DNA from: JADJGC01 sp964576925
GTDB lineage: Bacteria; Zixibacteria; MSB-5A5; CAIYYT01
NCBI GenBank assembly: GCA_964576925.1
Contig: CAZNWJ010000002.1
Location: 1-64,000, forward strand
Length of the DNA: 64,000 bases
Direction: 5' to 3'
Positions 53,743 to 63,313 of the stretch are shown here, piece by piece. The notes beneath the pieces were generated by a model. That model was not told the origin of the DNA. It worked only from the letters and a program-made list of their open reading frames with translations, and did no database searches. The translations under genes and the position numbers were made by a program. Positions within the stretch are counted from its first letter, which is position 1. Each line of letters begins with the position of its first letter.

Positions 53743-54812
53743 GCAAACCTCTCTCTAACGGCGGAAACTGCCGCCGTGAAGTCCCTGTAGTTTACATCGC
53801 GGATGACGTGACGGCCAATGCTTTTTATCAGGACAAATGGGATGGCGTTACCGTGGCGTTTCTTGTCGAGCTGGATCTTCTCCCAGAGGGCTTGGGGATG
53901 GGATGCATCGCGATCAAACCGGTGATAGAGGGCAAGAAAGACGGCGGCAGCCTGCTCGGCCTGCGAGGAAGGCAAACCGGTGTGACGCACGGAGAGTTCA
54001 AACGCCACTTGCAGTCCGAAGGCCACAGAATGGCCGTGCGAGTGGCCGCTGAGCGACTCGTAGGCGTGCCCGGCGGTGTGGCCGAAATTGAGGATCCGGC
54101 GGAGGTTGCGCTCGAAGGGGTCGCGATTGACAACGTCGACTTTGAGGCGAACGGCATCGGAGATCAGCTGCGAGAAAAGCCGAGTTCCGGAAGAAGAGCC
54201 GGGGGTCTGGGTGTACTTATCCCAGTTGGTGCGGCTGCAGACGCAGAAGATCTTGAAAGCTTCGACCAGTCCGTCGCGAATTTGTTGCTCGCGCAATGTT
54301 TGGAGGAATCGTTGATCGGAGATGATGGCGCCGGGAGCGTAGAAGGTACCGATTGAATTCTTGATGCCGCCGAAGTTGACGGCGGTCTTTCCACCGATGG
54401 CGGCGTCGACCTGACCAACGAGAGTAGTCGGGATTGAGATATAGTTGACTCGTCGCATATAGACCGAGGCGGCGAAACCAACGAGGTCAGTGATCACGCC
54501 GCCGCCGATAGCGAGAACAAGCGAGTGACGGTCGGCACGCTGTTGCTGCAGCCATGTCAGGACTTTGCGAAGCGAGGCCGCTGACTTGGTTGACTCCGCT
54601 CCGGGCAGGAGGAGGACAGGTGTTTTCGTTGGGAGCAGCGGCATGAGCCAGTCTCGATGAAGCGCATGAACGCGGCGATCACAGATCGCGACGATTGACG
54701 AGATCTTGCCGGAAACACTGATCTCCCGCGCCAGCTGGCGCGCGAAAATGTTGTTCCCGACTGCGATTTGCGTGGGAACGTCGTCGGTACGCAAGCGAAA
54801 CTGGAGTTTCAT
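53739..54812 (-). CDS. aroB: 3-dehydroquinate synthase
   Basis: NAD- and metal-dependent cyclase converting DAHP to 3-dehydroquinate. Clear family segments are LAIGGGVITDLVGFAASVYM, PTTLVGQVDAAIGGKTAVNF, and the metal ligands in LNFGHTAGHAYES and SGHSHGHSVAFG. The ATG at 54812 is preferred. It forms ATGA with the aroK stop and gives 357 residues. The 28 extra codons upstream are inside aroK and lack homology. Confidence 0.97.
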   Translation of the reverse strand: MKLQFRLRTDDVPTQIAVGNNIFARQLAREISVSGKISSIVAICDRRVHALHRDWLMPLLPTKTPVLLLPGAESTKSAASLRKVLTWLQQQRADRHSLVLAIGGGVITDLVGFAASVYMRRVNYISIPTTLVGQVDAAIGGKTAVNFGGIKNSIGTFYAPGAIISDQRFLQTLREQQIRDGLVEAFKIFCVCSRTNWDKYTQTPGSSSGTRLFSQLISDAVRLKVDVVNRDPFERNLRRILNFGHTAGHAYESLSGHSHGHSVAFGLQVAFELSVRHTGLPSSQAEQAAAVFLALYHRFDRDASHPQALWEKIQLDKKRHGNAIPFVLIKSIGRHVIRDVNYRDFTAAVSAVRERFA

Positions 54813-55345
54813 GATTGACCTTTCCAGAGTTGAAACGCGCCGTGAACCGCTATAGCCGTATCGTGCGGAGAATGCGCGGTCGTGTCGATCCGACATGCGA
54901 TTGACATGTAGACACTTTGGCGTTGCTTCCAGATCTCTTCGAGAAGCTCAATCGGATTGCCCGCTGCAAGCAGCGGACGGGTCTGCCGGTGCGCGGTACG
55001 GGCTACCATAGCCTCATTATCCGCCGTCAGCAATACCACAAAGCCGTGTTGTTGCGCAAGCCTAAGGTTTTCAGCATCGGAGAGCATACCGCCGCCGGTA
55101 GCGATGATCTGGCGATCGCGACGGCAGATCTGAACAAGAGTTTCGCGTTCGCGGGCGCGAAAGAAAGGCTCGCCCTGGTCGCGAAAGATCTCGCTCACAG
55201 TCGCCTGCGCGTCTCGCTCGATCACGGCATCGGTATCGACGAACTCGAAATTTAGCATAGCGGCGAGGAGCCTGCCTGCGCTTGACTTACCGGTGCCCAT
55301 CATGCCGGCCAGGAAGATGTTATCGGGCTTGGCGTTGTCTGACAT
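54809..55345 (-). CDS. aroK: Shikimate kinase
   Basis: Phosphorylates shikimate at O-3. The 178 residues start with the P-loop FLAGMMGTGKSSAGRLL (GxxxxGKS at 14-21) and DTDAVIERDA. Also present are FFRARERETL with the shikimate-binding arginine, IATGGGMLSD, and the lid arginine in TRPLLA. It overlaps the end of aroC by 26 bases and couples to aroB by ATGA. Confidence 0.97.
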   Translation of the reverse strand: MSDNAKPDNIFLAGMMGTGKSSAGRLLAAMLNFEFVDTDAVIERDAQATVSEIFRDQGEPFFRARERETLVQICRRDRQIIATGGGMLSDAENLRLAQQHGFVVLLTADNEAMVARTAHRQTRPLLAAGNPIELLEEIWKQRQSVYMSIACRIDTTAHSPHDTAIAVHGAFQLWKGQS

Positions 55346-56462
55346 AGCGCAGATAAGACTTGTAGTTGCTGACGGCTTCGCGCATGGAGTCGCCGCCGAA
55401 TTTCTCCGACATCAAGTCGGCTAACGCGAGCGCCACGACGGCTTCGCAGACGACGCCACCCGCCGGCACGACGCAGATGTCGGAGCGCACGTAAGGTGCG
55501 TCGGTGGATTTAAGCGTCTTGAGATCAACAGACTTGAGCGGTTTGCCGAGCGTTGAGATCGGTTTGAAGTAAGCGCGCGCCAGGATTTCTTCGCCGGTCG
55601 TGATGCCACCGGCGACGCCGCCGGAGTTGTTGGTGAGCTGGCGCAGGCCCGCCGACTTGGTGTAGGCAATCGGATCGTGTACTTGCGAACCGAAGCAGCG
55701 GCTGGCTGTGATCCCTTCGCCGATTTCGACGGCTTTCACCGATTGCACGCCCATGATCGCCGCGGCGAGGCGGACATCAGTGCGCCGGTCCCATTGCACG
55801 TAGCTGCCCAGACCAACCGGCACACCTATCGCGATGATTTCGCTGACTCCGCCAAGCGTGTCCTGACGAGCGACGGCGTCGTCAATCTGGCGGATCATCG
55901 CCTTGGCTGCCGCCGGATCGGCGCAGCGCACGGGAGATTTCTCGACTTTGCGAAAAAGCGTCTCTGAAAAGCGCACCGGTTTGTCGTTGACGGCAGTTCC
56001 GATCTGGCGCGTGTGGGAGTAGATGCGAATGCCGAAGGCGGCCAAATACTGCTTAGCGACGGCACCAAGGGCCGTGCGGGCGGCAGTCTCGCGGGCGGAG
56101 GAGCGTTCAATGGCTTTCTGAATGTCGTCGAAATCGTATTTCAATACGGCCGGCAGGTCGGCATGGCCGGGACGCGGGACGGTTTTCCTGGCGCGCTTCT
56201 GGTCTTTCCAGTTCTTCCAATCGCGATTTTGGATGAAAATGCTGATGGGGCTGCCGATCGTCTCGCCCTCCCAGAGTCCAGCCGTAACGAGCGCGGTGTC
56301 CTGCTCGATGCGCATGCGCAAGCCACGACCGTAGCCCATTTGGCGGCGACGGAGATCGATGGTGATTGCCTCCAGATTGAGTTTGAGGCCGGCAGGAATG
56401 CCCTCGATGACTGCTGTCAAGCCCATGCCGTGCGATTCGCCGGCGGTAACGAAACGGATCAT
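55320..56462 (-). CDS. aroC: Chorismate synthase
   Basis: FMN-dependent enzyme that eliminates phosphate from EPSP to make chorismate. It begins MIRFVTAGESHGMGLTAVIEGIPAG and has RPGHADLPAVLKY, SSARETAARTALGAVAK and NNSGGVAGGITTG, all family signatures. The ATG at 56462 forms ATGA with the aroE stop and gives 380 residues. The frame continues 57 codons upstream inside aroE without homology. Confidence 0.97.
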   Translation of the reverse strand: MIRFVTAGESHGMGLTAVIEGIPAGLKLNLEAITIDLRRRQMGYGRGLRMRIEQDTALVTAGLWEGETIGSPISIFIQNRDWKNWKDQKRARKTVPRPGHADLPAVLKYDFDDIQKAIERSSARETAARTALGAVAKQYLAAFGIRIYSHTRQIGTAVNDKPVRFSETLFRKVEKSPVRCADPAAAKAMIRQIDDAVARQDTLGGVSEIIAIGVPVGLGSYVQWDRRTDVRLAAAIMGVQSVKAVEIGEGITASRCFGSQVHDPIAYTKSAGLRQLTNNSGGVAGGITTGEEILARAYFKPISTLGKPLKSVDLKTLKSTDAPYVRSDICVVPAGGVVCEAVVALALADLMSEKFGGDSMREAVSNYKSYLRYVRQRQAR

Positions 56463-57277
56463 GATTTTCCTGCTCCTACGATGATCTTCATAACCTCGCG
56501 CGGATCGATTTCGAATCCTGTGAACCGCCGCCAGTTTTCCGCTGCTTGAACGGCCAACATCAACTTGCCATCGACGTGGCGCTTGCGGTCGCGAAACGAA
56601 GGTGAATAACGTAATTCGAAGATGCTTTGGCAATTGTCAAGGAGATCAGGGTTCAGGAGTTCCGCGATGGGCCGGGGCGTGCAATTGACACAGAGATCGA
56701 ATGCTTGAATGCCGCCCTGTAATGGTTTCCCGGGGGTTGTCAGAGTGGACCTTGCCTCGATTGAAAGGGCGCGAAGGTAGCGCCGCCAAGAAGACAGGCG
56801 GCCACGCGAGCGATTGAGAATTGTGATGGCAGCGCATTTGCGCCTGGCCAGGTAGTAGGCGACAGCGCGCGCGGCTCCACCGGCGCCGAGGACAAGGACC
56901 GACTTCCCTGCCACGTTGATCTGCAGCCTTTGTTCTATAGTAGCAGCAATACCGGCGACGTCAGTGTTGAAGCCGTGCAGAAGGCCGCTCTTCACGATGA
57001 CAAGGTTCGTTGAGCCGGTTGTCTCGGCAATAGGGTCGCTCTGGGCGAGGTGTCGCGAAATCGCTTCTTTGAACGGAATCGTGACGTTGAATCCGGCGAC
57101 GGCGCGCGTGCGCGTGAAGGCGAGAAATTTCGGTAGATCATCGTGCGTAATATCAAAGGGCGCGTAAACAGCGCTGATGCCGTGACTGCGAAATAGCGTG
57201 TTGAAGATGTGCGGCGAGAGTGAATAGCCGATATTCTCGCCAACGATGCCGAAGAGACGCGGGGAACTCGTCGTCAT
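56459..57277 (-). CDS. aroE: Shikimate dehydrogenase
   Basis: NADPH-dependent reduction of 3-dehydroshikimate. The 272 residues show the shikimate-binding GYSLSPHIFNTLF, catalytic Lys in GFNVTIPFKEAI, and the GFNTDVAG aspartate. The NADP Rossmann loop is LVLGAGGAARAVAYYLA, followed by NRS. It couples by ATGA to both aroA and aroC. Confidence 0.96.
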   Translation of the reverse strand: MTTSSPRLFGIVGENIGYSLSPHIFNTLFRSHGISAVYAPFDITHDDLPKFLAFTRTRAVAGFNVTIPFKEAISRHLAQSDPIAETTGSTNLVIVKSGLLHGFNTDVAGIAATIEQRLQINVAGKSVLVLGAGGAARAVAYYLARRKCAAITILNRSRGRLSSWRRYLRALSIEARSTLTTPGKPLQGGIQAFDLCVNCTPRPIAELLNPDLLDNCQSIFELRYSPSFRDRKRHVDGKLMLAVQAAENWRRFTGFEIDPREVMKIIVGAGKS

Positions 57278-58536
57278 GAGAGCCGCTCCAGCGATGGATA
57301 GAACTCCGGGGCTGAAACAGCGATCGTGTCGGCGAATTTACCGATGATACCGGCACCGGCGGCCAAGCTTGTGATCTCATACGCCATGGCGAGGCGATGG
57401 TCACCGTGGGGATCGAAGCTTGCAGTCGGAATCGGCGTACCGCCTTCGACAATCAAGTCATCGTCGTCAACAGCGGCATGGCAGCCGAAAGATGCAGCAA
57501 GGTCGACAATTCCTTGGACGCGGTCTGATTCCTTGACACGCAATTCGCCGATGTTACGGAGCCGTGTCATTCCAACGGCAAACATAGCGGCTACGGCAAG
57601 CGCGGGAACTTCATCAATGAATGAGGCGGTCGGAACTCCGGCAGTATCGCAGGCTGTCAGCCGTGCAGACTCAACTTTGATGTCCCCTATCGATTCGTTT
57701 CTGTATTCATGTTCATTCTCGAAGAGAACATCCGCCCCCATGCGGCGCAGGATTTCGACGCTTCCCGTGCGCGTTGGGTTAAGCAGGCACTCTTTGACCA
57801 CTAATGCGCTTCCCCGAACGATCGCAGCCGCGACCAGGAAGAAAGCGGCTGTGGAGATATCCCCGGGCACCGCGTATTCAAAGGGTTCGAGGGGCGCGCC
57901 GGGAGAGAGAATGACACTCCGCCCCTCACGCGATATTGTGACACCGGCAGCTTCGAGCCAACGCTCGGTGTGATCACGCGATAGTTCAGGTTCGCTGAAG
58001 ACAGTGTTTCCTTCCGCGTTGAGTGCCGCCAGGAGTACGGCGGACTTCACCTGGGCAGAAGCTATGGGCGAGAGATACTCGATTCCGTTGAGTCTGGCAC
58101 CGCGAACCATCACGGGAGGGCGGTCGGACTCGTCGGTAGTTCTGATATCGGCGCCCATCAAGGTCAGCGGTGCGATAACTCGTCGAACGGGCCGGCGATT
58201 GAGGGAGTGGTCGCCGGAAAGCGAACAGCCGGTTTGCGAGCCAGCAAGAATACCGAGCATCAGGCGTAGCGTCGTTCCGGAATTGCCGCAATCGAGATTG
58301 GGGGAGCAGGCACGAAAGGCGGCGAGACCAACACCTTCCGCGACCGTCAACTCGTCGTTGGTGGTAACACTGTTTCCGAGCGAGCGCAGAACTCGTGCGG
58401 TGCTGGCGACATCGGCGCCACGCGAGAGATTTCGGATCTGTGAGCGACCCGGCGCGAGGGCGGCGAACATCAATGCGCGATGCGACAGCGATTTGTCGCC
58501 GCGAAGGATCAATTCGCCGCGCATCCTGCGAGTCAT
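57274..58536 (-). CDS. aroA: 3-phosphoshikimate 1-carboxyvinyltransferase (EPSP synthase)
   Basis: Transfers enolpyruvyl from PEP to shikimate 3-phosphate. The 420 residues show LRGDKSLSHRALMFAALA, DCGNSGTTLRLMLGILAG, the substrate-binding SAQVKSAVLLAAL, the catalytic region FIDEVPALAVAAMFA and RVKESDRVQGI, and DPHGDHRLAMAYEI. The PEP-site sequence DCGNSGTT differs in details from the E. coli NAGTA motif. Overlaps tyrA by four bases. Confidence 0.97.
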   Translation of the reverse strand: MTRRMRGELILRGDKSLSHRALMFAALAPGRSQIRNLSRGADVASTARVLRSLGNSVTTNDELTVAEGVGLAAFRACSPNLDCGNSGTTLRLMLGILAGSQTGCSLSGDHSLNRRPVRRVIAPLTLMGADIRTTDESDRPPVMVRGARLNGIEYLSPIASAQVKSAVLLAALNAEGNTVFSEPELSRDHTERWLEAAGVTISREGRSVILSPGAPLEPFEYAVPGDISTAAFFLVAAAIVRGSALVVKECLLNPTRTGSVEILRRMGADVLFENEHEYRNESIGDIKVESARLTACDTAGVPTASFIDEVPALAVAAMFAVGMTRLRNIGELRVKESDRVQGIVDLAASFGCHAAVDDDDLIVEGGTPIPTASFDPHGDHRLAMAYEITSLAAGAGIIGKFADTIAVSAPEFYPSLERLS

Positions 58537-59384
58537 GGCTCGTCCCGCCGTTCTGTCATACCGAGAATGCGACGAAACGCATTCGCTTCGCCTTCGTCAA
58601 GCGCTTTCTGCGCTTGGGCAAGTGAGCGCTGCAGGCTGGAGAGCGAGGTGCTGAGGTTGGCGCGATTGTGCCAGAGCATTTGAAAGACCATTTCCGGGTC
58701 AGAAGCGGCTACGCGGGTGGCACCGCGGTAGCTGGGACAGGCGAAGTCACGGCGGCGATCTGAAGCCGAGTTCTCGCGCTCAAACTGCGCCCGGAGCACA
58801 TATGCCAGCAAGTGTGGGAGATTGCTGGAGGTGGCAAAGATGCGGTCATGTTCGTCGGCAGCGACAGCAACCGGACGCGCACCAAGTTGATTCAGCAAGT
58901 ATGAGAGCGCGGAGCGAGGGATTGATGCGGAAACTCCCGGATCACAGATGAAGTATGAGCAACCGAAGAAGAGGGCGGACGACCAGGATTCGGGGCCGCG
59001 CTTTTCGGTACCGGCCAAGGGGTGACCACCGATGAAGTTGTTTAGTCGGCAGGTTTTCGCCTTTGCGAGAATAGCTGTCTTGAGTGAACCGGTATCAGTC
59101 ACGAGCGTCTTGTCCGCCAGTTGCGAGGCTTGCGCTTCAAGACACTCAATGATCTGTTGAATCGGCAACGCGAGAATGACAATGTTGGCATCAGCAATTA
59201 GTGCGGCTACGTTTGGAGAAAGACGGGAGAGAAAGCCGCGATTCAAAGCCTCTCGACCGAGTTCGGGACGATGATCGAAGCCGAGAATCTCGCCGCGATG
59301 GCAACGCGACAACGACGCCGCGAGTGACCCACCCATCTGGCCCAATCCTACGATGCCGATCGACAACGAAGCGAATTCACTCAC
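58533..59384 (-). CDS. tyrA: Prephenate dehydrogenase
   Basis: NAD(P)-dependent oxidative decarboxylation of prephenate to 4-hydroxyphenylpyruvate. The 283 residues start with the Rossmann motif IGIVGLGQMGGSLAASL. They contain the DTGSLK segment and the catalytic GGHPLAGTEKRGPE, the usual TyrA signature. The C terminus has no ACT domain, so regulation by tyrosine may lie elsewhere (see aroF). It overlaps aroF and aroA by four bases each. Confidence 0.95.
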   Translation of the reverse strand: MSEFASLSIGIVGLGQMGGSLAASLSRCHRGEILGFDHRPELGREALNRGFLSRLSPNVAALIADANIVILALPIQQIIECLEAQASQLADKTLVTDTGSLKTAILAKAKTCRLNNFIGGHPLAGTEKRGPESWSSALFFGCSYFICDPGVSASIPRSALSYLLNQLGARPVAVAADEHDRIFATSSNLPHLLAYVLRAQFERENSASDRRRDFACPSYRGATRVAASDPEMVFQMLWHNRANLSTSLSSLQRSLAQAQKALDEGEANAFRRILGMTERRDEP

Positions 59385-60397
59385 ACGATTTTTCCGACTG
59401 CCGACGAGATGTTCTTCACTTGTTTCATCATGTCGTCAAACTGTTCGAGCGTCAACGATTGATAGCCATCGCACATCGCTTTGTCGGGGCACGGGTGAAT
59501 TTCGACGATGAGCCCGTCCGCCCCGGCAGCGACTCCAGCCAGCGAAACCGGTGGGATAAGATGGCGCTCGCCGGTAGCGTGTGACGGATCGAGGATGACC
59601 GGCAAGTGCGTGAGGCCCTTGAGCACCGGGATGGCGGCGATATCGGCGGTGTTGCGGGTCATCTTCTCAAAGGTGCGGATACCACGCTCGCAGAGAATGA
59701 CGTTGTAGTTGCCGTTGGCGAGCAGGTATTCGGCGGACATCAGAAGTTCTTCGATGGTCGACATCATGCCGCGCTTGAGCAGTACGGGGCGCGATTGCTT
59801 GCCGACTTTTTCGAGCATCGAGAAGTTCTGCATGTTGCGCGCGCCGATCTGGATGATGTCGGCGTAGTCGGAGACCAGATCGACGTCGTCCTGCGAGAGG
59901 CATTCGGTGACGATCGGAATGCCGACTTCATCGCGGACGCGGGCGAGAATCTCGAGTCCCTTGCGGCCAAGCCCTTGAAACGCGTACGGCGAAGTGCGCG
60001 GCTTGAAGGCGCCGCCGCGGAGGATGCGGGCGCCGGACGCCTTGGCGGCAATGGCGGCATCGCGGACCTGCTCGTAGCTTTCGACGGCGCAAGGACCGGC
60101 CATCACGGTGACGGTGTTGGCGCCGATCTTGGTACCGTTAAGGCTGACGATAGTCGATTCCGGCTTGAACTCGCGCGAGGCGAGCTTGTAGGGTTTGAGG
60201 ATCGGTATGACGGCTTCGACTCCTTCCAAGCCGAGCAGGCGCTCCTTGTCGATGGTGCGCTCATCGCCGACGGCGCCGATGACGGTTTTTTCGTCGCCCT
60301 GGGAGATATGGGGTTTGAGACCGAGTTCTTCGATATGGCGAATGACACCGGCGGTCTCCTTGACGGTGGCAGTTTTTTTCATTACGACGATCATCAT
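59381..60397 (-). CDS. aroF: DAHP synthase, type I-beta with N-terminal ferredoxin-like domain
   Basis: First committed step, condensing PEP and erythrose 4-phosphate. The 338 residues comprise an N-terminal regulatory domain (about 1-70, with HIEELGLKPHISQGDEKTVIGAVG) and a TIM barrel. Barrel motifs are VMAGPCAVESYEQ, GGAFKPRTSPYAFQG, ARNMQNFSML, LKRGM and VILDPSHATG. This matches the Thermotoga-type enzyme, in which the N-terminal domain mediates feedback inhibition by tyrosine. The ATG at 60397 overlaps aroH. The next ATG at 60394 has better spacing from GGAGG. Confidence 0.96.
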   Translation of the reverse strand: MMIVVMKKTATVKETAGVIRHIEELGLKPHISQGDEKTVIGAVGDERTIDKERLLGLEGVEAVIPILKPYKLASREFKPESTIVSLNGTKIGANTVTVMAGPCAVESYEQVRDAAIAAKASGARILRGGAFKPRTSPYAFQGLGRKGLEILARVRDEVGIPIVTECLSQDDVDLVSDYADIIQIGARNMQNFSMLEKVGKQSRPVLLKRGMMSTIEELLMSAEYLLANGNYNVILCERGIRTFEKMTRNTADIAAIPVLKGLTHLPVILDPSHATGERHLIPPVSLAGVAAGADGLIVEIHPCPDKAMCDGYQSLTLEQFDDMMKQVKNISSAVGKIV

Positions 60398-60762
60398 GAT
60401 TCCTCCCCTGCGAGGTCGGGCCGCAGGCGCGCTGCATCCCCTACGTACAGGTGTTTGATTTGCTCCTGGGTCTTGTCAGTGTTGACGAGGATGAGAATGC
60501 GAATGACGCGCTGGAGCGCGCCGGGGACATCGATCTCGGTGGCGCACATCAACGGCACCATCCGGAGTCCCATCTCGCGCATGACGTAGGCGGGATAATC
60601 GGCATTCAGGTCCTGCGTGGCGGTAATAAACACGGCGGCAATGTCGGCGATCTCGATATCGTTCTTGGCGAACATGTGGATCAGGAGTTTGCGCGTGGCG
60701 TCAAAAATGGCCTCGCGCGAATTGGCGGAGGCGCAGATTGCGCCGCGCACGCCGCGGATCAT
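60394..60762 (-). CDS. aroH: AroH-class chorismate mutase
   Basis: Monofunctional trimeric chorismate mutase of the Bacillus AroH fold, converting chorismate to prephenate. The start IRGVRGAICASANSREAIFDATRKLL is described in two parts. It contains the arginine near residue 6 and is followed by AAVFITATQDLNADYPAYVMREMG and the active-site VPLMCATEIDVPGALQRVIRIL. The ATG at 60762 overlaps the trpA stop as ATGA and gives 122 residues. The frame opens 14 codons earlier inside trpA. Confidence 0.95.
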   Translation of the reverse strand: MIRGVRGAICASANSREAIFDATRKLLIHMFAKNDIEIADIAAVFITATQDLNADYPAYVMREMGLRMVPLMCATEIDVPGALQRVIRILILVNTDKTQEQIKHLYVGDAARLRPDLAGEES

Positions 60763-61556
60763 GGCGATCCTCCCAGGTGCATACGAACCTCCGTTAGGAA
60801 ACATCTCAATTGTTCAAATTTACTCGATGAATCCGCTTCGATGATCTGCAGGAGTCGACTGCCGATAATGGCCCCGTCACTTGCGCCGGCGGCAGCCGCA
60901 GCCGATTGCGGGGACGAGATGCCAAAGCCAACGCAGACGGGCAGATCGGTGAAGCGCCGAATGCGGGCGACATTCCGGCTGAGGTCGCCGTTAAGGGCTG
61001 GGCGGGCGCCGGTAACGCCGGTGACGCTGACGAAATAGATGAAACCGGCGGCAGCGGCAGTAATGCGCGCGATGCGTGAGGCGGGAGTGGTCGGTGTCAC
61101 CAGCAAGACCAGGTCGATTCCGGCGTCGCGGCAATGAGAGCGGAGTTCGCTGCACTCTTCGACGATCAGATCAGGTACGATCAATCCCTTGACGCCACAG
61201 AGTGAAGCCGTGCGGACGAAACGACCGAGGCCGAATTTCAGGATCGGGTTGTAGTAGCACATGACGACGAAGGGCTGGGCGAAGGAGCCGCTGAGGTCTC
61301 TGATGAGCGACAGAGCGGTCGCGGTCGTCATGCCCTGCTGTAAAGACAGGTGCGAAGATTTCTGAATCACAGGACCATCGGCAAGCGGGTCGGAATGAGG
61401 GAATCCGATTTCGACTACGTCGGCTCCGGACTCACAGGCGGCGGCAACGGCGCGCTGGAAGCGAGCCGCAGTCGGAAATCCGGCCGTCAGAAAGGGAATC
61501 AGCGCCTTGCCGCCCTGCTGACGGCGAGAGCGGATGGCATCATTGATGGTCTTCAT
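60759..61556 (-). CDS. trpA: Tryptophan synthase alpha chain
   Basis: Retro-aldol cleavage of indole-3-glycerol phosphate. The 265 residues show IPFLTAGFPTAARF, the catalytic Glu in DVVEIGFPHSDPLADGPVIQ, CYYNPILKFGLGRF, GVKGLIVPDLIVEE and the phosphate-binding VCVGFGISSP. It overlaps trpB by 17 bases and aroH by four, an arrangement that ties tryptophan and phenylalanine/tyrosine branches in one transcript. Confidence 0.97.
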   Translation of the reverse strand: MKTINDAIRSRRQQGGKALIPFLTAGFPTAARFQRAVAAACESGADVVEIGFPHSDPLADGPVIQKSSHLSLQQGMTTATALSLIRDLSGSFAQPFVVMCYYNPILKFGLGRFVRTASLCGVKGLIVPDLIVEECSELRSHCRDAGIDLVLLVTPTTPASRIARITAAAAGFIYFVSVTGVTGARPALNGDLSRNVARIRRFTDLPVCVGFGISSPQSAAAAAGASDGAIIGSRLLQIIEADSSSKFEQLRCFLTEVRMHLGGSP

Positions 61557-62730
61557 CGTACCCTGCTATGCTTGACATGTCCTTGTCACCGCGCCCGGAG
61601 AGGTTGACGATCAGCGAGTCGGAGGGCCTGAGCTTCCCGGCCACTTTGCGCGCGTGTGCAAGCGCGAAACTCGACTCGAGCGCGGGAATAATCCCCTCGC
61701 AACGGCAAAGTTCTTTGAAAGCAGCAACGGCATCGCGATCGGTCGCGGTAACGTATTCGACGCGGCCAGAGTCCTTGAGGAAAGCGTGTTCGGGGCCGAC
61801 GCTGGGATAATCGAGGCCGGCGGAGATCGTCTCAGTGAGCTCGATCTGGCCATCGGAATTCTGTAGCACGTAACTGAGCGCACCATGCAGGACTCCGGGT
61901 GAACCCTTCGCCAAAGGCGCGGCGTGATGTCCGGGGCTCAAGGCGGTGCCGGCGGATTCGACGCCAATCAGCTTGACCGAGCGGTCTTTCAAGAAGGCCG
62001 AGAAGATGCCCATCGCGTTTGAGCCGCCGCCAATGCAGGCAATGACAGATTTTGGCAGACTACCCGTGGTCTTCATGATCTGTGCGCGCGCTTCGCGGCC
62101 GATGACGGCTTGGAAGGTGCGCACCATGAGCGGGTACGGGTGCGGGCCGACGGTGGAGCCGATGATGTAGTGCGTACTGCGAACATTTGTGACCCAATCG
62201 CGGATGGCTTCGGAAGTTGCTTCCTTCAACGTGGCCAAGCCGGCGGTCACTTCGCGGACGTCGGCGCCGAGCAGGCGCATGCGCTGAACGTTGGGCGATT
62301 GGCGATGGGCGTCGTGGCGACCCATGTAGATGACGCACTCGAGACCGAGCTTGGCGCAGACCGCAGCGGTTGCCGTGCCGTGCTGGCCGGCCCCGGTTTC
62401 GGCGACAATACGCCTTTTGCCCAACCGCAGCGCGAGGAGAGCCTGACCAAGGCAATTGTTGATCTTGTGGGCGCCGGTGTGGTTGAGGTCTTCCCGCTTC
62501 AGGTAGACGCGTGCACCCTTCCAACGGCGCGTAAGATTGGCCGCAAAATAGAGCGGAGTCGGGCGGCCGCCGAAGTCCCTGAGGAGAACTGACAATTGGG
62601 ATTGAAACTGCCGGTCCCGGCGTGACTCGAGAAAGGCGATGCTCAGTTGATCGAGGGCAGCAACGAGCGTCTCGGGAACGAAGCGGCCGCCATAGGCGCC
62701 GTAATAGCCCTTAGCTGTTGGCATCGGCAT
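61540..62730 (-). CDS. trpB: Tryptophan synthase beta chain
   Basis: PLP-dependent condensation of indole and serine. It shows GAYGGRFVPETLVAALDQL, the PLP lysine in KREDLNHTGAHKINNCLGQ, AETGAGQHGTATA, and the phosphate loop CIGGGSNAMGIF. The long forms marked by extra inserts (TrpB2) are not seen, so this is TrpB1. The ATG at 62730 gives 396 residues with GAGG upstream. An upstream TTG at 62748 is less likely. Overlaps trpF by 20 bases. Confidence 0.97.
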   Translation of the reverse strand: MPMPTAKGYYGAYGGRFVPETLVAALDQLSIAFLESRRDRQFQSQLSVLLRDFGGRPTPLYFAANLTRRWKGARVYLKREDLNHTGAHKINNCLGQALLALRLGKRRIVAETGAGQHGTATAAVCAKLGLECVIYMGRHDAHRQSPNVQRMRLLGADVREVTAGLATLKEATSEAIRDWVTNVRSTHYIIGSTVGPHPYPLMVRTFQAVIGREARAQIMKTTGSLPKSVIACIGGGSNAMGIFSAFLKDRSVKLIGVESAGTALSPGHHAAPLAKGSPGVLHGALSYVLQNSDGQIELTETISAGLDYPSVGPEHAFLKDSGRVEYVTATDRDAVAAFKELCRCEGIIPALESSFALAHARKVAGKLRPSDSLIVNLSGRGDKDMSSIAGYDEDHQ

Positions 62731-63313
62731 CGCGTACCGCCTCGACAAATCGGGTTAACAGATCGTGGTCCTTGACGCCGGGGAGTCGCTCAGTGCCGCG
62801 GGCAACATCAACGCCGAAGGGGCGGTAGCGCCTGACCAGGTCAGCAACATTATCCACCGAGAGATTCCCCGCGAGGAACGAGCGGTCGGCGAACGAAACT
62901 CCTTCTTCATTCAGAACACGGTTCATATCGGCAGGCGTCAGATGTTTGTAGTCATACATCGCCAGATCACCGTTGATCAACGACAGGGGTTCCGGGGGCG
63001 ACTCTACGAATCGCGCGTGAAGCCAGCCGCGCAGCGGGGCTTTGCGCAATCGCGACGGTGCTACGAAGTAGACCTGGTAGAAGTCGAGTTCGATGTCGGT
63101 CATGGCGTCAAAGCGCAGCAAATCGTCGGTACAGGCGAAAACGCCGACGACCCTGGCGCGAGCGGCGGCTTCAATGCAGATCTTGGTTGCTGTTTCAACC
63201 GAAGCGCGACGGGGCGAATCGGAGAGCACGAGGCCGAGATATTCGACGCCGAGTTCGAGGCACTTGCGGGCGTCTTCAACAGAGGTTACGCCGCAGATCT
63301 TGATGTGCGTCAT
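62711..63313 (-). CDS. trpF: Phosphoribosylanthranilate isomerase
   Basis: Third committed tryptophan step, isomerising phosphoribosylanthranilate. The 200 residues start THIKICGVTSVEDARKCLELG with the catalytic Cys in KICG. The later SFLAGNLSVDNVADL and FGVDVARGTERLPGVKD contain the conserved GVD...G-E phosphate-site pattern. The middle is divergent (LAMYDYKHL in place of the usual LLD), but an Asp is present there. Couples to trpC by ATGA. Confidence 0.92.
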   Translation of the reverse strand: MTHIKICGVTSVEDARKCLELGVEYLGLVLSDSPRRASVETATKICIEAAARARVVGVFACTDDLLRFDAMTDIELDFYQVYFVAPSRLRKAPLRGWLHARFVESPPEPLSLINGDLAMYDYKHLTPADMNRVLNEEGVSFADRSFLAGNLSVDNVADLVRRYRPFGVDVARGTERLPGVKDHDLLTRFVEAVRDADANS